64,000 nt of DNA from Bradyrhizobium sp. RP6 (GCF_003837805.1 NZ_RQIT01000011.1:62001-126000); one strand, 5' to 3'. Shown: positions 1 through 8,914, numbered from the stretch's first letter. Program-made: numbers and translations. Notes: a model not told the origin generated them from the sequence alone.

Positions 1-369
1 GCCAAGGAGAACGGCGGCGACGAGGCGCTCAAGCCCTTCATCACGACGCTCTCGACCTCGCTCGGCCATCTCCAGCAGGCCACGACCTGGCTGATGCAGA
101 ATGCGATGGCGAAGCCGGACAATGCGGGCGCTGCCGCAACCGACTACCTGCATCTCTTCGGCTTCGTCGCGCTCGGCTATATGTGGGCGAAGATGGCCAA
201 GGTGACGCAGGCCAAGATTGCCGAGAGCGGGGCGACGCCCTATCTCTCGACCAAGCTCGTCACCGGCCGCTTCTTCATGGAGCGGATGCTGCCGGAGACT
301 GCGGCCAATCTCGCGCGCATCCAGGCCGGCTGCGCCACCATCATGGAATTGCCGGCGGAAGCCTTCTGA
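1..369 (+). CDS. Acyl-CoA dehydrogenase, C-terminal end (5'-truncated by window)
   Basis: The reading frame is open from base 1 to a TGA at 367-369, giving the last 122 residues of a protein that begins outside the window. The segment is helical and ends in an Ala-rich stretch (GRFFMERMLPET..., then ELPAEAF), which fits the C-terminal domain of the long acyl-CoA dehydrogenases (DmdC/FadE-like) that oxidise acyl-CoA to enoyl-CoA with FAD. The catalytic part is not visible. Its position just 5' of a thiolase and a FadB-type protein on the same strand supports a beta-oxidation role. Family assignment is by resemblance and context. Confidence 0.8.
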   Translation, partial: AKENGGDEALKPFITTLSTSLGHLQQATTWLMQNAMAKPDNAGAAATDYLHLFGFVALGYMWAKMAKVTQAKIAESGATPYLSTKLVTGRFFMERMLPETAANLARIQAGCATIMELPAEAF

Positions 370-422
370 GGCCTGCTCCCGCCGCCTGCTCCCAACGCAT
401 CTGAACATCACAGGAGGGCGTC

Positions 423-1631
423 ATGCCTGAGGCATTCATCTACGACCACGTTCGCACCCCGCGCGGCCGCGGCAAGCCGGACGGCGCGCTGCACGAGGTC
501 ACTGCCCTCGCGCTGGCCACCGTACCGCTGAAGGCGCTGAAGGACCGCAACAACCTTCCGGAAGATTCCGTCGACGACGTCGTGCTCGGCGTGGTCGATC
601 CCGTTGGTGAAGCCGGTTCCGACATCGCGCGCTTCGCCGCGCTGAAGGCCGGCCTCGGCGAAGCCGTGCCCGGCGTGCAGATCAGCCGCTTCTGCGCTTC
701 CGGCCTCGATGCCGTGAACTTTGCCGCCGCGCAGATCATGAGCGGCCAGCATGAATTGGTGATCGGCGGCGGCGCCGAATCGATGAGCCGTGTCGGCATC
801 GGCGCCTCCGGCGGCGCCTGGCCGGTGGACCCCTCGATCGCGGTGCCGGCCTATTTCATGCCGCAGGGCGTGTCGGCCGATCTGATCGCGACCAAATACG
901 GCTTCTCGCGCGACGACGTCGACGCCTACGCGGTGCAGAGCCAGCAGCGCGCGGGCAAGGCCTGGGACGAGGGCCGCTTCGACAAGTCCGTGGTGCCGGT
1001 GAAGGACATCAACGGCCTCACCATCCTCGCCAAGGACGAGCACATGCGTCCCTCGACCACGATGCAGTCGCTGGCGCAGCTGCAGCCCTCGTTCACGATG
1101 ATGGCACAGATGGGCGGCTTCGACGGCGTCGCGATCCAGTCGCACCCCGAGATCGAGCGCGTCAATTACGTGCACCACGCCGGCAATTCGTCAGGCATCG
1201 TCGACGGCGCCGGCGCCGTGCTGCTCGGCAGCAAGGAAGCGGGCGCGAAGTACGGCCTGAAGCCGCGCGCGAAAATCCGTGCGTTTGCCAACATCGGCTC
1301 CGAGCCGGCGATGATGCTGACCGGTCCGGTCGACGTCACCGAAAAGCTGTTCGCGCGCTCGGGCATGAAGAAGTCCGACATCGACCTGTTCGAGCTCAAC
1401 GAGGCTTTCGCCTCGGTCGTGCTGCGCTACATCCAGGCTTTCGACATCGACAATGCCAAGATCAACGTCAATGGCGGCGCCATCGCGCTCGGCCATCCGC
1501 TCGGTGCTACCGGCGCGATGATCCTCGGCACCGTGCTCGACGAGCTCGAGCGCACCAACAAGTCCACCGCCCTCGTCACGCTGTGCATCGGCGGCGGCAT
1601 GGGCACCGCGACCATCATCGAGCGCGTCTAA
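423..1631 (+). CDS. Acetyl-CoA C-acyltransferase (thiolase, FadA-like)
   Basis: A 402-residue thiolase, the usual length. It cleaves 3-ketoacyl-CoA with CoA in the last step of beta-oxidation. The nucleophilic Cys91 lies in SRFCASGLDAVN, His358 in ALGHPLGATGA and the second catalytic Cys388 in LCIGGGMGTA, so all active-site residues are present. The start ATG is preceded by an excellent ribosome site (AGGAGGG, 4 bases upstream). It sits 53 bases after the acyl-CoA dehydrogenase and 18 bases before the FadB-like gene, so the three probably form one operon. A biosynthetic (PhaA-like) role is less likely given the neighbours. Confidence 0.93.
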   Translation: MPEAFIYDHVRTPRGRGKPDGALHEVTALALATVPLKALKDRNNLPEDSVDDVVLGVVDPVGEAGSDIARFAALKAGLGEAVPGVQISRFCASGLDAVNFAAAQIMSGQHELVIGGGAESMSRVGIGASGGAWPVDPSIAVPAYFMPQGVSADLIATKYGFSRDDVDAYAVQSQQRAGKAWDEGRFDKSVVPVKDINGLTILAKDEHMRPSTTMQSLAQLQPSFTMMAQMGGFDGVAIQSHPEIERVNYVHHAGNSSGIVDGAGAVLLGSKEAGAKYGLKPRAKIRAFANIGSEPAMMLTGPVDVTEKLFARSGMKKSDIDLFELNEAFASVVLRYIQAFDIDNAKINVNGGAIALGHPLGATGAMILGTVLDELERTNKSTALVTLCIGGGMGTATIIERV

Positions 1632-1649
1632 AGTCAGGGAGCAACCAAC

Positions 1650-3863
1650 ATGTCGTACAAGAACTTCAAGGTTGAGACCGATTCCGACGGTATCGCGCTC
1701 GTCACCTGGGACATCCCGGGCCGTTCGATGAACGTGCTCGACGAGACCTCGACCAACGAGCTCGAGGCGATCGTCAAGGCGACCACGGCGGACGCCGCGG
1801 TCAAGGGCGTCGTCATCACCTCCGCCAAGGAGGCCTTCTGCGCCGGCGCCGATCTGTCGATGCTTGAAGGCATGAACCAGGCCTATGCGAAGGTCTTCAA
1901 GGAACAGGGAGAGACCGCCGCGAACCAGATGCTGTTCGACCAGAGCCGTCGCTTCTCGCAGGTGCTGCGCTCGATCGAGACATCGGGCAAGCCGTGGGCG
2001 GCCGCGATCAACGGGCTCGCGCTCGGCGGCGGTTTCGAGATCACGCTGTGCTGCCACTATCGTGTCGCGGCGGAGAATCCCAAGACGCGGCTCGGCCTGC
2101 CCGAGGTCAAGGTCGGCCTGTTCCCGGGCGCCGGCGGCACGCAGCGCGTGCCGCGTCTGGTGCCGCCGCAGGACGCGATGACGATCCTGCTCAAGGGCGA
2201 TCCTGTTACGGTCGAGAAGGCCAAGGCGCTGAACCTGATCCATGCCGTCGTTCCTGCCGCTGACCTCGTCAAGGCCGCCAAGGACTGGATCAAGGGCGGC
2301 GGCAAGGCCGTCGCGCCCTGGGACGAGAAGGGCTTCAAGCTTCCGGGCGGTCCAGTGTTCTCCAAGGCCGGCATGATGATGTTCCCGGCCGGCAACGCCA
2401 TCTACCGCCGCGAGACCTACGACAACTATCCCGCCGCCCGCGCGATCATGAGCTGCGTCTATGAGGGCCTGCAGCTGCCGATCGACGCCGCGCTGCGCGT
2501 GGAGTCGCGCTACTTCACCTCGGTGCTGCGCTCGAAGGAAGCGGCCGCGATGATCCGCAGCCTGTTCCTGTCGATGCAGGAGCTCAACAAGGGCGCGCGC
2601 CGTCCCAAGGACGTAGCCCCGACCAAGGTGAAGAAGATCGCCGTGATCGGCGCCGGCTTCATGGGCGCGAGCGTCGGCTACGTCTCGGCCCGCGCCGGCC
2701 TCGACGTCGTCCTGATCGATCGCGACCAGGAGAGTGCCGACAAGGGGAAGGCGCATGCGCAGAAGGTGATCGAGGAGCAGATCAAAAAGGGCCGCGCCAA
2801 GCCCACCGATGCCGAAGCCCTGCTCGCGCGCATCACGCCGACCGCGGACTATGCCGCGCTGAAGGACGTCGACCTCGTCATCGAGGCCGTGTTCGAGGAC
2901 CGCAAGGTCAAGGCGGACACCTTTGCCAAGGCGCAGGAATATCTGAAGCCGGACGTGATCTTCGCGTCGAACACCTCGACGCTGCCGATCACCTCGCTGG
3001 CAGAGAGCTTCAAGGACCAGGGCAAGTTCATCGGCATCCACTTCTTCTCGCCGGTCGAGAAGATGATGCTGGTCGAAATCATCCTCGGCAAGAACACCGG
3101 CGATGTCGCGCTTGCGACCGCGCTCGACTACGTCCGCCAGATCGGCAAGACGCCGATCGTCGTGAACGACTCTCGCGGCTTCTTCGCCAATCGCTGCGTC
3201 GGCCGCTACGTCGCCGAGGGCAACGAGATGTTCCTGGAGGGCGTGCCGCCGGCAATGATCGAGAACTGCGCCAAGATGGCCGGCATGCCGGTCGGCCCGC
3301 TCTCGCTCTCGGATGAGGTCGCGCTCGACCTCGGTCTGAAGATCATGAAGGCGACCGAAGCCGATCTCGGCCCCAACGCGATCAATCCCGAGCAGAAGAA
3401 GCTGATGGTGGAGATGGTCGAGAAGCAGGGCCGGCTCGGCCGCAAGAACAGCAAGGGCTTTTATGATTACCCTGAGAAGGGCAAAGGCCAGAAGAGCCTG
3501 TGGCCAGGCTTGTCAGCGCTGCAGCCGAAGCAGCTCGATCCTGACACGCTTGATGTCGAGGAGCTGAAGCAGCGCTTCCTGGTGGTGCAGGCGGTGGAGG
3601 CCGCGCGCACGGTCGAGGACCACGTCATCACCGATCCGCGCGAGGCCGATGTCGGCTCGATCCTCGGCTTCGGCTTTGCGCCGTTCACCGGCGGCACGCT
3701 GTCCTACATCGACTTCATGGGCACGAAGAAGTTCGTCGAGCTCTGCCACAAGCTGGAGGCGAAGTACGGGTCGCGCTTCACCCCGCCGAAGCTGCTCGAG
3801 GAGATGGCTGCGAAGGGCGAGACCTTCTACGGACGCTTCGCGCCGAAGAAGGCGGCGGCCTAG
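1650..3863 (+). CDS. 3-hydroxyacyl-CoA dehydrogenase / enoyl-CoA hydratase (FadB/FadJ-like)
   Basis: A 737-residue two-domain enzyme that hydrates enoyl-CoA and oxidises the 3-hydroxyacyl-CoA with NAD. The N-terminal crotonase domain (about 1-200) has the oxyanion-hole region GLALGGGFE and catalytic Glu152 in LPEVKVGLFPGAGGTQ. The NAD-binding domain starts near residue 328 with the GAGFMG loop (334-339), followed by GIHFFSPVEKM and the C-terminal hydroxyacyl-CoA dehydrogenase domains. Start ATG has a GGGAGC site. With the upstream thiolase it would form the trifunctional beta-oxidation complex. The operon ends at the hairpin at 3901. Confidence 0.95.
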   Translation: MSYKNFKVETDSDGIALVTWDIPGRSMNVLDETSTNELEAIVKATTADAAVKGVVITSAKEAFCAGADLSMLEGMNQAYAKVFKEQGETAANQMLFDQSRRFSQVLRSIETSGKPWAAAINGLALGGGFEITLCCHYRVAAENPKTRLGLPEVKVGLFPGAGGTQRVPRLVPPQDAMTILLKGDPVTVEKAKALNLIHAVVPAADLVKAAKDWIKGGGKAVAPWDEKGFKLPGGPVFSKAGMMMFPAGNAIYRRETYDNYPAARAIMSCVYEGLQLPIDAALRVESRYFTSVLRSKEAAAMIRSLFLSMQELNKGARRPKDVAPTKVKKIAVIGAGFMGASVGYVSARAGLDVVLIDRDQESADKGKAHAQKVIEEQIKKGRAKPTDAEALLARITPTADYAALKDVDLVIEAVFEDRKVKADTFAKAQEYLKPDVIFASNTSTLPITSLAESFKDQGKFIGIHFFSPVEKMMLVEIILGKNTGDVALATALDYVRQIGKTPIVVNDSRGFFANRCVGRYVAEGNEMFLEGVPPAMIENCAKMAGMPVGPLSLSDEVALDLGLKIMKATEADLGPNAINPEQKKLMVEMVEKQGRLGRKNSKGFYDYPEKGKGQKSLWPGLSALQPKQLDPDTLDVEELKQRFLVVQAVEAARTVEDHVITDPREADVGSILGFGFAPFTGGTLSYIDFMGTKKFVELCHKLEAKYGSRFTPPKLLEEMAAKGETFYGRFAPKKAAA

Positions 3864-3900
3864 GATTACCTTTAGCCCGGGCTACACATCCAAGAACAGC

Positions 3901-3929
3901 AAAGGCCGGATCATTGATCCGGCCTTTTT
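3901..3929 (+). terminator. Rho-independent terminator of the beta-oxidation operon
   Basis: A near-perfect stem with left arm AAAGGCCGGATCA, a very short loop, right arm TGATCCGGCCTTT and a following T-run, 38 bases after the FadB-like stop codon. Confidence 0.9.
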
Positions 3930-4462
3930 ATCTTTCGTCTCCGAATGGAGAGAATGTGCGGCTCGATACCGTTTCGCCAGCGAGGGCCGGCTTTCCAGCG
4001 CCTTCGTTTCGGCAGGACTACCTGTCCTTCCTTGCTCTCGACTACGGCCGAGATGATCTGTGGTGGATCATGAAGGTGCAATCGCGCTGCGGCGTGACCG
4101 GTGTCGGCTAACCAAGCATCGCGAGCGCGCGCCGGCGGTCGCCATAACGATCAGGTTAATGAGGCGACTGTCTCCTGGAGATGTTCCTTCGACGTCGCCG
4201 ATCACATGGTTCGCAATGTTGACGCGTTTCCGTGTCACGCTTCCCGTCGCGGCCGCGATCCGGCCGGCACCGCTCTTGCTGATGATCCACCGGATGGCCC
4301 ATTTGGCATTGAAGGTGTCCCGCAATGATCTCCAAGGTGTCTCAAGACAGCGCAGCCGGCGTTGCGGTAAGATACGCCCCCCTATTGCTGCTGGGTCGGT
4401 CGTGGCCGCGCCGCGGGTTCCTCCGGCGTCGCAGGAAAATTCCCTCTTGGGTCGGCCTGGTC
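3930..4462. other. Intergenic stretch, no supported gene
   Basis: Open frames exist on both strands (for example 4060-4482 on + and a long frame on - running through 4068-4868), but none has a recognisable domain, a good ribosome site or convincing composition. A decayed gene cannot be excluded because the neighbouring 4.9-5.3 kb segment is a clear gene remnant. Confidence 0.4.
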
Positions 4463-4771
4463 CTACTCGTTCTCGTTCTTGATGTCGGGATGGCCGTGCT
4501 TGCCTGGCACGCCGTCGATGTCGTCCTGCATTGAGAGCTCCCCGCTGTGCAGGTAGAACGTCGCTGCCAAATAGGCGAGCTGGCCGGCAATCAGGCAGCC
4601 GACGACGATTGGAATGCCCGCCCAAAATCCAAAGCCTGAGGTCTGAAGGACCGTGGCGGCAAGGATCGCGGTGGCCGGCGAGACCAGCAACAGAGTCCAG
4701 ACTCGGAAGATTAGTCCTGTCGCCAAGCCAGTGATTGCGCTCGCGAGCAGGAGAAGGAGTACAGCCGTCAC
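4463..4771 (-). CDS. Small hypothetical membrane protein
   Basis: A 102-residue protein with GTG start preceded by GGAAAG. It has three hydrophobic segments (about 2-20, 24-42 and 48-70), then a polar acidic tail (SMQDDIDGVPG...IKNENE). The hydrophobic segments and short loops look like a genuine inner-membrane protein. I do not recognise a family. The neighbours (a terminator downstream, a gene remnant upstream) give no functional clue. Confidence 0.55.
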   Translation of the reverse strand: MTAVLLLLLASAITGLATGLIFRVWTLLLVSPATAILAATVLQTSGFGFWAGIPIVVGCLIAGQLAYLAATFYLHSGELSMQDDIDGVPGKHGHPDIKNENE

Positions 4772-4913
4772 AATAGCTTTCCGGTCCAGTGGTCTGCGTC
4801 GTGTTCCCTAGCTGAAGCTGAGCCAAGTGGAATACTCTCACAAGGATTGTGACGGCCGCGGAGTGCACGACGCAGAGTTATCGTTAACCCTGACAATGCT
4901 CGTAAAATTGACG

Positions 4914-5328
4914 TCAGTGCATCTCGGATCTTCGGATTCTGCGAATGGTGCAGGCAAAGAGTTGGATCGATCCGGTTTCTTCGTCGCCTCCCCGATCGTT
5001 TTCTGCGAACAGCGGACGGAAGCTCTCGCGCTCCTCGGAGGTGAGGAAATTCAGCTCGTGATGGTCGGAGTTGTCGCGGGCCAGCGCCAGCGCCTCGGCT
5101 GAGGCCTGAGGGCGGTCATCTGGACAATCACCGGGCCTTCGGTCACGATCTCACCGCTGTCGAGGCCCAGCGCAGGGACCTGGCCCTAGGGTTCAGCATT
5201 AGATAATCCCCATCCGTTTCGAGCTTCTTGGCGCCGATTCGACCGCGACCAACTCGCAGGGCAGGCCGGCTTGCAGGAGGGCGATGTGGGGACAGCGAGC
5301 AGGCACCGGTCAGATCGTGCGGTTTCAC
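4914..5328 (-). pseudogene. Decayed glutathione S-transferase (GstA-like)
   Basis: Read on the minus strand in shifting frames, the segment gives a GST. The GTG at 5328 starts MKPHDLTGACSLSPH, matching the N-terminus and GSH-site Cys of beta-class GSTs. A second frame gives GAKKLETDGDYLMLNPRA. A third gives VPALGLDSGEIVTEGPVIVQ, the conserved cis-Pro and Glu-Gly-Pro loop. After a further shift comes HHELNFLTSEERESFRPLF, resembling the start of the helical domain, and then a premature stop. At least two or three frameshifts separate these pieces and the C-terminal domain is missing, so no full-length enzyme can be made. It is divergent from the MarR gene at 5455. Confidence 0.8.
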
Positions 5329-5374
5329 GGAATTTCATCCGCCGGATGCTTGGTTCGGCCGAAAGGGCAACTAC

Positions 5375-5415
5375 ATGCACCTGCTTGAAATAGTCAATAT
5401 TGATGCAGGTGCATC
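5375..5415. promoter_or_regulatory. Inverted-repeat operator between the gst remnant and the MarR gene
   Basis: A perfect 10-bp inverted repeat (ATGCACCTGC at 5375-5384 and GCAGGTGCAT at 5405-5414) spans 40 bases. The right arm is itself a palindrome, GATGCA-gg-TGCATC (5402-5415). An inner palindrome TCAATATTGA lies at 5394-5403. The position about 40 bases before the MarR start, in the divergent promoter region, is typical for MarR autoregulation. Binding is inferred. Confidence 0.65.
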
Positions 5416-5454
5416 GAATGGAGTAAGAGACGGGCGACGAGCTTGAGCGGAACC

Positions 5455-5949
5455 ATGAAACGCAGACCATCGACCGAGGCAACAGCCGCCTGGATCCGCC
5501 TGATGCGGGTGCAGAGCCGCGTGCTCGATTGCGTCGAGCAGGACCTGAAGAAGGCCGGCTTCCCACCGCTGGCCTGGTATGACGCGCTGCTCGAATTGTC
5601 GCGGGCGCCCTCGGGCGAGCTGCGGCCGGTCGAGCTCGAGCGGCAGATGTTGATTCCTCAATATTCTACCTCGCGGCTGATCGACCGCCTGGTCGACGAG
5701 GGCCTCGCCTTGCGGCGCGAATGCAAGATCGATAAGCGCGGCCAGTTCGTCGAGATCACGGAAGCCGGCCGCGAGTTGCAGAAGCGGATGTGGGGCGCCT
5801 ATTCGGCCGCGATCGAGAAATATGTCGGTTCGAAACTGTCCGATGCCGATGCCGTCAAGCTCAGCAATCTGCTCGATCGCCTGGGCTGCTCGTGCGGCGA
5901 GATGAAACTGCCGGCCGCCGCCGTCAACGAAAGCATGCCGTCGCGATGA
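5455..5949 (+). CDS. MarR-family transcriptional regulator
   Basis: 164 residues from the ATG at 5455; an in-frame TTG at 5443 would add four residues. The winged-helix core is visible: ELERQMLIPQYSTSRLIDRL as recognition region, then the wing RRECKIDKRGQFVEITEAG. The C-terminal region has a CSCGEM motif with two Cys, which could serve redox sensing, but that is speculation. It is divergent from the broken GST gene and preceded by a strong palindrome, so its original target may have been that gst. It is 100 bases upstream of gshA on the same strand, so a role in glutathione or electrophile response is possible. Confidence 0.85.
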   Translation: MKRRPSTEATAAWIRLMRVQSRVLDCVEQDLKKAGFPPLAWYDALLELSRAPSGELRPVELERQMLIPQYSTSRLIDRLVDEGLALRRECKIDKRGQFVEITEAGRELQKRMWGAYSAAIEKYVGSKLSDADAVKLSNLLDRLGCSCGEMKLPAAAVNESMPSR

Positions 5950-6049
5950 TCGCGCGGCAAACCCGTTCGTCCGTGCAACCGGTGGGTTCGCGGGCCATCC
6001 CTGTCACCCGCGCGCGTTCGGTCGAAGCGCCTTTTGATTAGAGTTTGAT

Positions 6050-7420
6050 ATGGCGCGAGACCAGATCGATATGACACCGCTGCAATCGCGCGACGAACTC
6101 GTCGCGTGGTTCGAGGCGGGCTGCAAGGATCCGTCCGAATTCCGCATGGGCACGGAGCACGAGAAGACGCCGTTCACGCTCGAAGGCCACCGTCCGGTGC
6201 CGTACGAAGGTGCACGCGGTATCGGCGCGCTGCTCGAAGGCATGAAGCTCCTGCTCGGCTGGGAGCCGATCATGGAGAAGGGCAACATCATCGGCCTCTA
6301 CGACGTCACCGGTGGCGGCGCGATCTCGCTCGAGCCTGGCGGACAGTTCGAGCTGTCCGGCGCGCCGGTCGAGAATGTGCACCAGACCCAGAGCGAGTTG
6401 ATGGCGCATCTGGCACAGGTGCGCGAGATCGCAACGCCGCTCGGCATCGGCTTTCTCGGGCTCGGCATGACGCCGTCCTGGTCGCGCGCCGATATTCCGG
6501 TGATGCCCAAGGGCCGCTACAAGATCATGACCAATTACATGCCGAAGGTCGGTCAGTACGGCCTCGACATGATGTACCGGACCTGCACGGTTCAGACGAA
6601 TCTCGACTTTTCCTCCGAAGCCGACATGGTCAAGAAGCTGCGCGTTTCGCTCGCGCTGCAGCCGGTCGCGACTGCGCTGTTCGCCAACTCGCCGTTTACC
6701 GAGGGCAGGCCGAATGGCTTCCTCTCCTTCCGGTCCGAGATCTGGCGCGACACCGACAATGCCCGTTCCGGCATGATGCCTTGGGCGTTCGAGGACGGTA
6801 TGGGATTCGAGCGCTATGTCGACTACGCGCTCGACGTGCCCATGTATTTCGTCAAGCGCGGCGAGGAGTACATCGACGTGTCGGGCTCTTCGTTCCGCGC
6901 GTTCTTCGACGGCCGCAACAACAATCTTCCCGGCGAGCGTCCGACGCTGTCGGACTGGGCCAACCATCTCTCGACGATCTTCCCGGAAGTGCGGCTCAAG
7001 CGCTATCTCGAAATGCGCGGCTCCGACGGCGGTCCGTGGGGCCGTTTACCGGCGCTGCCGGCGTTCTGGGTCGGGCTGCTCTACGACGACGTTTCGCTCG
7101 ACGCCGCCTGGGACATGGTGAAGCACTGGACCGCGCATGAGCGTCAGGCCTTGCGCGATGACGTGCCGCGCTTCGGGTTCAAGTCGCGGATCAAGGACCG
7201 CTATCTGTTCGAGATCGCCAAGGAATGCCTCGTTCTGGCCCATGCCGGCCTGCGCCGGCGCGGCCGGATCGACCAGCTTGGCCGCGACGAGACCCGGCAC
7301 CTTGAGCCGCTCGATCGCATTATCGATTCCGGCCGGACGCCGGCGGAGGAGATGCTGGAGAAGTTCAACGGTCCCTGGAAGGGCTCGGTGGAACCGGTCT
7401 ATGCGGAGTACGCGTTCTAG
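6050..7420 (+). CDS. gshA: Glutamate-cysteine ligase (plant/alphaproteobacterial type)
   Basis: A 456-residue enzyme joining glutamate and cysteine with ATP, the first step of glutathione synthesis in the cytoplasm. The N-terminal RMGTEHEKTPF motif and SLEPGGQFELSG are signatures of the GCS2/plant-type ligases, and FFDGRNNNLPGERP is also conserved. The length matches the class. The start ATG follows the MarR gene by 100 bases. The nearby GST remnant and MarR regulator fit a thiol/electrophile neighbourhood. Full-length with no defects seen. Confidence 0.95.
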   Translation: MARDQIDMTPLQSRDELVAWFEAGCKDPSEFRMGTEHEKTPFTLEGHRPVPYEGARGIGALLEGMKLLLGWEPIMEKGNIIGLYDVTGGGAISLEPGGQFELSGAPVENVHQTQSELMAHLAQVREIATPLGIGFLGLGMTPSWSRADIPVMPKGRYKIMTNYMPKVGQYGLDMMYRTCTVQTNLDFSSEADMVKKLRVSLALQPVATALFANSPFTEGRPNGFLSFRSEIWRDTDNARSGMMPWAFEDGMGFERYVDYALDVPMYFVKRGEEYIDVSGSSFRAFFDGRNNNLPGERPTLSDWANHLSTIFPEVRLKRYLEMRGSDGGPWGRLPALPAFWVGLLYDDVSLDAAWDMVKHWTAHERQALRDDVPRFGFKSRIKDRYLFEIAKECLVLAHAGLRRRGRIDQLGRDETRHLEPLDRIIDSGRTPAEEMLEKFNGPWKGSVEPVYAEYAF

Positions 7421-7430
7421 AGCTTGTTTG

Positions 7431-7481
7431 CGCATGATCTTCTCGGAAAACCGCTTCACACTTTTCCGGATCATGCTTTAG
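7431..7481. repeat. Dispersed palindromic repeat
   Basis: An imperfect hairpin with outer arms GCATGATC / GATCATGC and inner CGGAAAA / TTTTCCG sits just after gshA. I recognise it as a common short intergenic repeat of Bradyrhizobium and relatives. A related copy is at 55990. It may also act as a transcription end. Confidence 0.7.
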
Positions 7482-7586
7482 GCCAACGATCGGGATTTGA
7501 GCCGTTCATCGCCCATACAGGTTTGCGGCGATCAAATGGCCGGCCGGAAAAACCTGAGCGTCGTCAATAACTCGAAAGCTGTTTTG

Positions 7587-8153
7587 ATGGGAAAGGGCCG
7601 CCTGTCCGGGGCCGTCATGGCCAGCGTCGCGGCATGTGTAACGCTGCTTTGGCTTGCATTTGCGAGCGTGCCGGCGCCTGCCCAGACGGCGTTCGATCGG
7701 CCCGGCGGCGATTACTTCAGCACGCCGGTCACGTCGGGCGATCCCGAGGATTGCGCGCTGCTGTGCGAGCGTGATCGCCGCTGCCGCTCCTGGAGCTTCA
7801 GCTATCCCGACGTCGAAGGCGGCTCGGCGGTCTGCTGGCTGAAGAACACCGTGCCGCCGCGCGTGCCGGGAAGTTGCTGCATCTCCGGGGTGCGCGGCGC
7901 CGGCGTGATCGAGCCGCGCGTCGAGGGCGTCGAGACGTCGATCGACCGCCCTGGCGGGGACTTGCGCAATTTCGACCTGAAGGACGGGGAGAGCGTGGAG
8001 ACCTGCAAGGCCGCGTGCACCGCCGACAACAAGTGCCGCGCTTTCACCTACGCCCGTCCCGGCTACACCGGACGCGAGGCGCGCTGCTACCTGAAAAAGG
8101 AAATCAAGCCGCCGCGCCGCAAGGCGGGATTCACGTCGGGCGTGGTGCGGTGA
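7587..8153 (+). CDS. Exported PAN/Apple-domain protein
   Basis: 188 residues from the ATG at 7587, giving a clean signal peptide (GRLSGAVMASVAAC..., cleavage after APAQ). In-frame alternatives at 7536 (ATG) and 7497 (TTG) would put a long polar extension before it. The mature part holds two PAN-like repeats, each opening with a DRPGGD motif (near residues 35 and 118) and carrying spaced cysteines such as DCALLCERDRRCRSW and TCKAACTADNKCRAF. PAN domains bind proteins or sugars outside the cell; the ligand here is unknown. No operon partner is obvious. Confidence 0.8.
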   Translation: MGKGRLSGAVMASVAACVTLLWLAFASVPAPAQTAFDRPGGDYFSTPVTSGDPEDCALLCERDRRCRSWSFSYPDVEGGSAVCWLKNTVPPRVPGSCCISGVRGAGVIEPRVEGVETSIDRPGGDLRNFDLKDGESVETCKAACTADNKCRAFTYARPGYTGREARCYLKKEIKPPRRKAGFTSGVVR

Positions 8154-8254
8154 TGCTCGTACTTGTGCCCGGGCGCGCGCAGTACAAGTGATGCGCTGCT
8201 GAACCGGGGCCCATTACGACCCAGCAATCCTTGCACGATGGCTCCCGGCTCTGC

Positions 8255-8287
8255 GCCGCGCCGCTTCGCCGCGCCGCTTCGCCGCGC
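8255..8287. repeat. Short 13-bp tandem repeat
   Basis: About two and a half copies of GCCGCGCCGCTTC lie in tandem just beyond the 3' end of the minus-strand nucleotidyltransferase-fold gene. No function seen. Confidence 0.7.
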
Positions 8288-8306
8288 GCCTTGTCGGGAC
8301 ACGAGC

Positions 8307-8873
8307 TCACTCCGCCGCCATCACCGTGAGCTCCGGCCATAGCGCCTTCCATCGCGCGGCCTTCGCCTCGTAATTGGCTGCGGAAAAATTCGGCGCCCTG
8401 TTCGGTCGCACGATCAACTTCGCGATGTCGTCGAACCCGTGCGGCGCATAGACCTCGAAGTCCCCGCCGGCGCGCCGGATACCCAGCTGCGTATTCTTCG
8501 TCAGGAAGCGGTCGATGCCGTCCGTCGCGCGGGTCAACGGTGGATAGGGCAGGCCGTGTTTGTCCGGATACCACAAATGCACGCGCGCCTGGTTGCGGAT
8601 CTCGATCCTGGCGCCGAGATGCGCGAGCCCTGCTTGCAGCCTGCGGATGACCGAGTCTTCCGCTTCCCACGAGGTGTCGGGATCGAAATAGAACACGTCG
8701 TAATCGGCGATGCCATGATCGACCGGGCGGCCCGTGAGCACATTCCACGCCGTCTGCGCCAGGCAGCCGGCGACAAGCCACGCGTCAGACAGCGCGAGAC
8801 GACGGAGTTCGTCGATGATCGCGGCGTTGATGTGATTCTGCAGAACAGAAGCGACGAATTCGTCGCGGTTCAT
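8307..8873 (-). CDS. Nucleotidyltransferase-family protein
   Basis: 188 residues from the ATG at 8873 (GGGAGC site); an upstream in-frame start at 8969 would overlap lepB. The pattern ...AGCLAQTAWNVLTGRP..IADYDVFYFD resembles the nucleotidyltransferase fold with an Asp-x-Asp-like metal site (ADYDVFYFD), and the later LRRAGGDFEVYAP region fits the same DUF925-like family. The substrate is not known. It lies 42 bases beyond the end of lepB on the same strand, so it may be the last gene of the tldD-lepB unit. Confidence 0.75.
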   Translation of the reverse strand: MNRDEFVASVLQNHINAAIIDELRRLALSDAWLVAGCLAQTAWNVLTGRPVDHGIADYDVFYFDPDTSWEAEDSVIRRLQAGLAHLGARIEIRNQARVHLWYPDKHGLPYPPLTRATDGIDRFLTKNTQLGIRRAGGDFEVYAPHGFDDIAKLIVRPNRAPNFSAANYEAKAARWKALWPELTVMAAE

Positions 8874-8914
8874 CGCTGCTGCTCCCGCTCTCCCGCTGGC
8901 AGGAAAGATGCAGG

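Noticed and set aside
1191..3041. 616-codon minus-strand frame inside thiolase/FadB
   Set aside because: It lies antisense to two clear enzymes and has the Arg/Gly/Asp/His-rich composition of a shadow frame in high-G+C DNA.
4068..4868. 266-codon minus-strand frame including the 4463-4771 gene in another frame
   Set aside because: No recognisable domain and it overlaps the better membrane-protein gene.
5385..5397. TTGAAATAGTCAA as FixK box before the MarR gene
   Set aside because: Spacer is one base too short for an FNR-type site; the larger inverted repeat explains the region better.
6026..6048. TTGATTAGAGTTTGAT as FNR box before gshA
   Set aside because: The second half-site is not TCAA, so it does not match.
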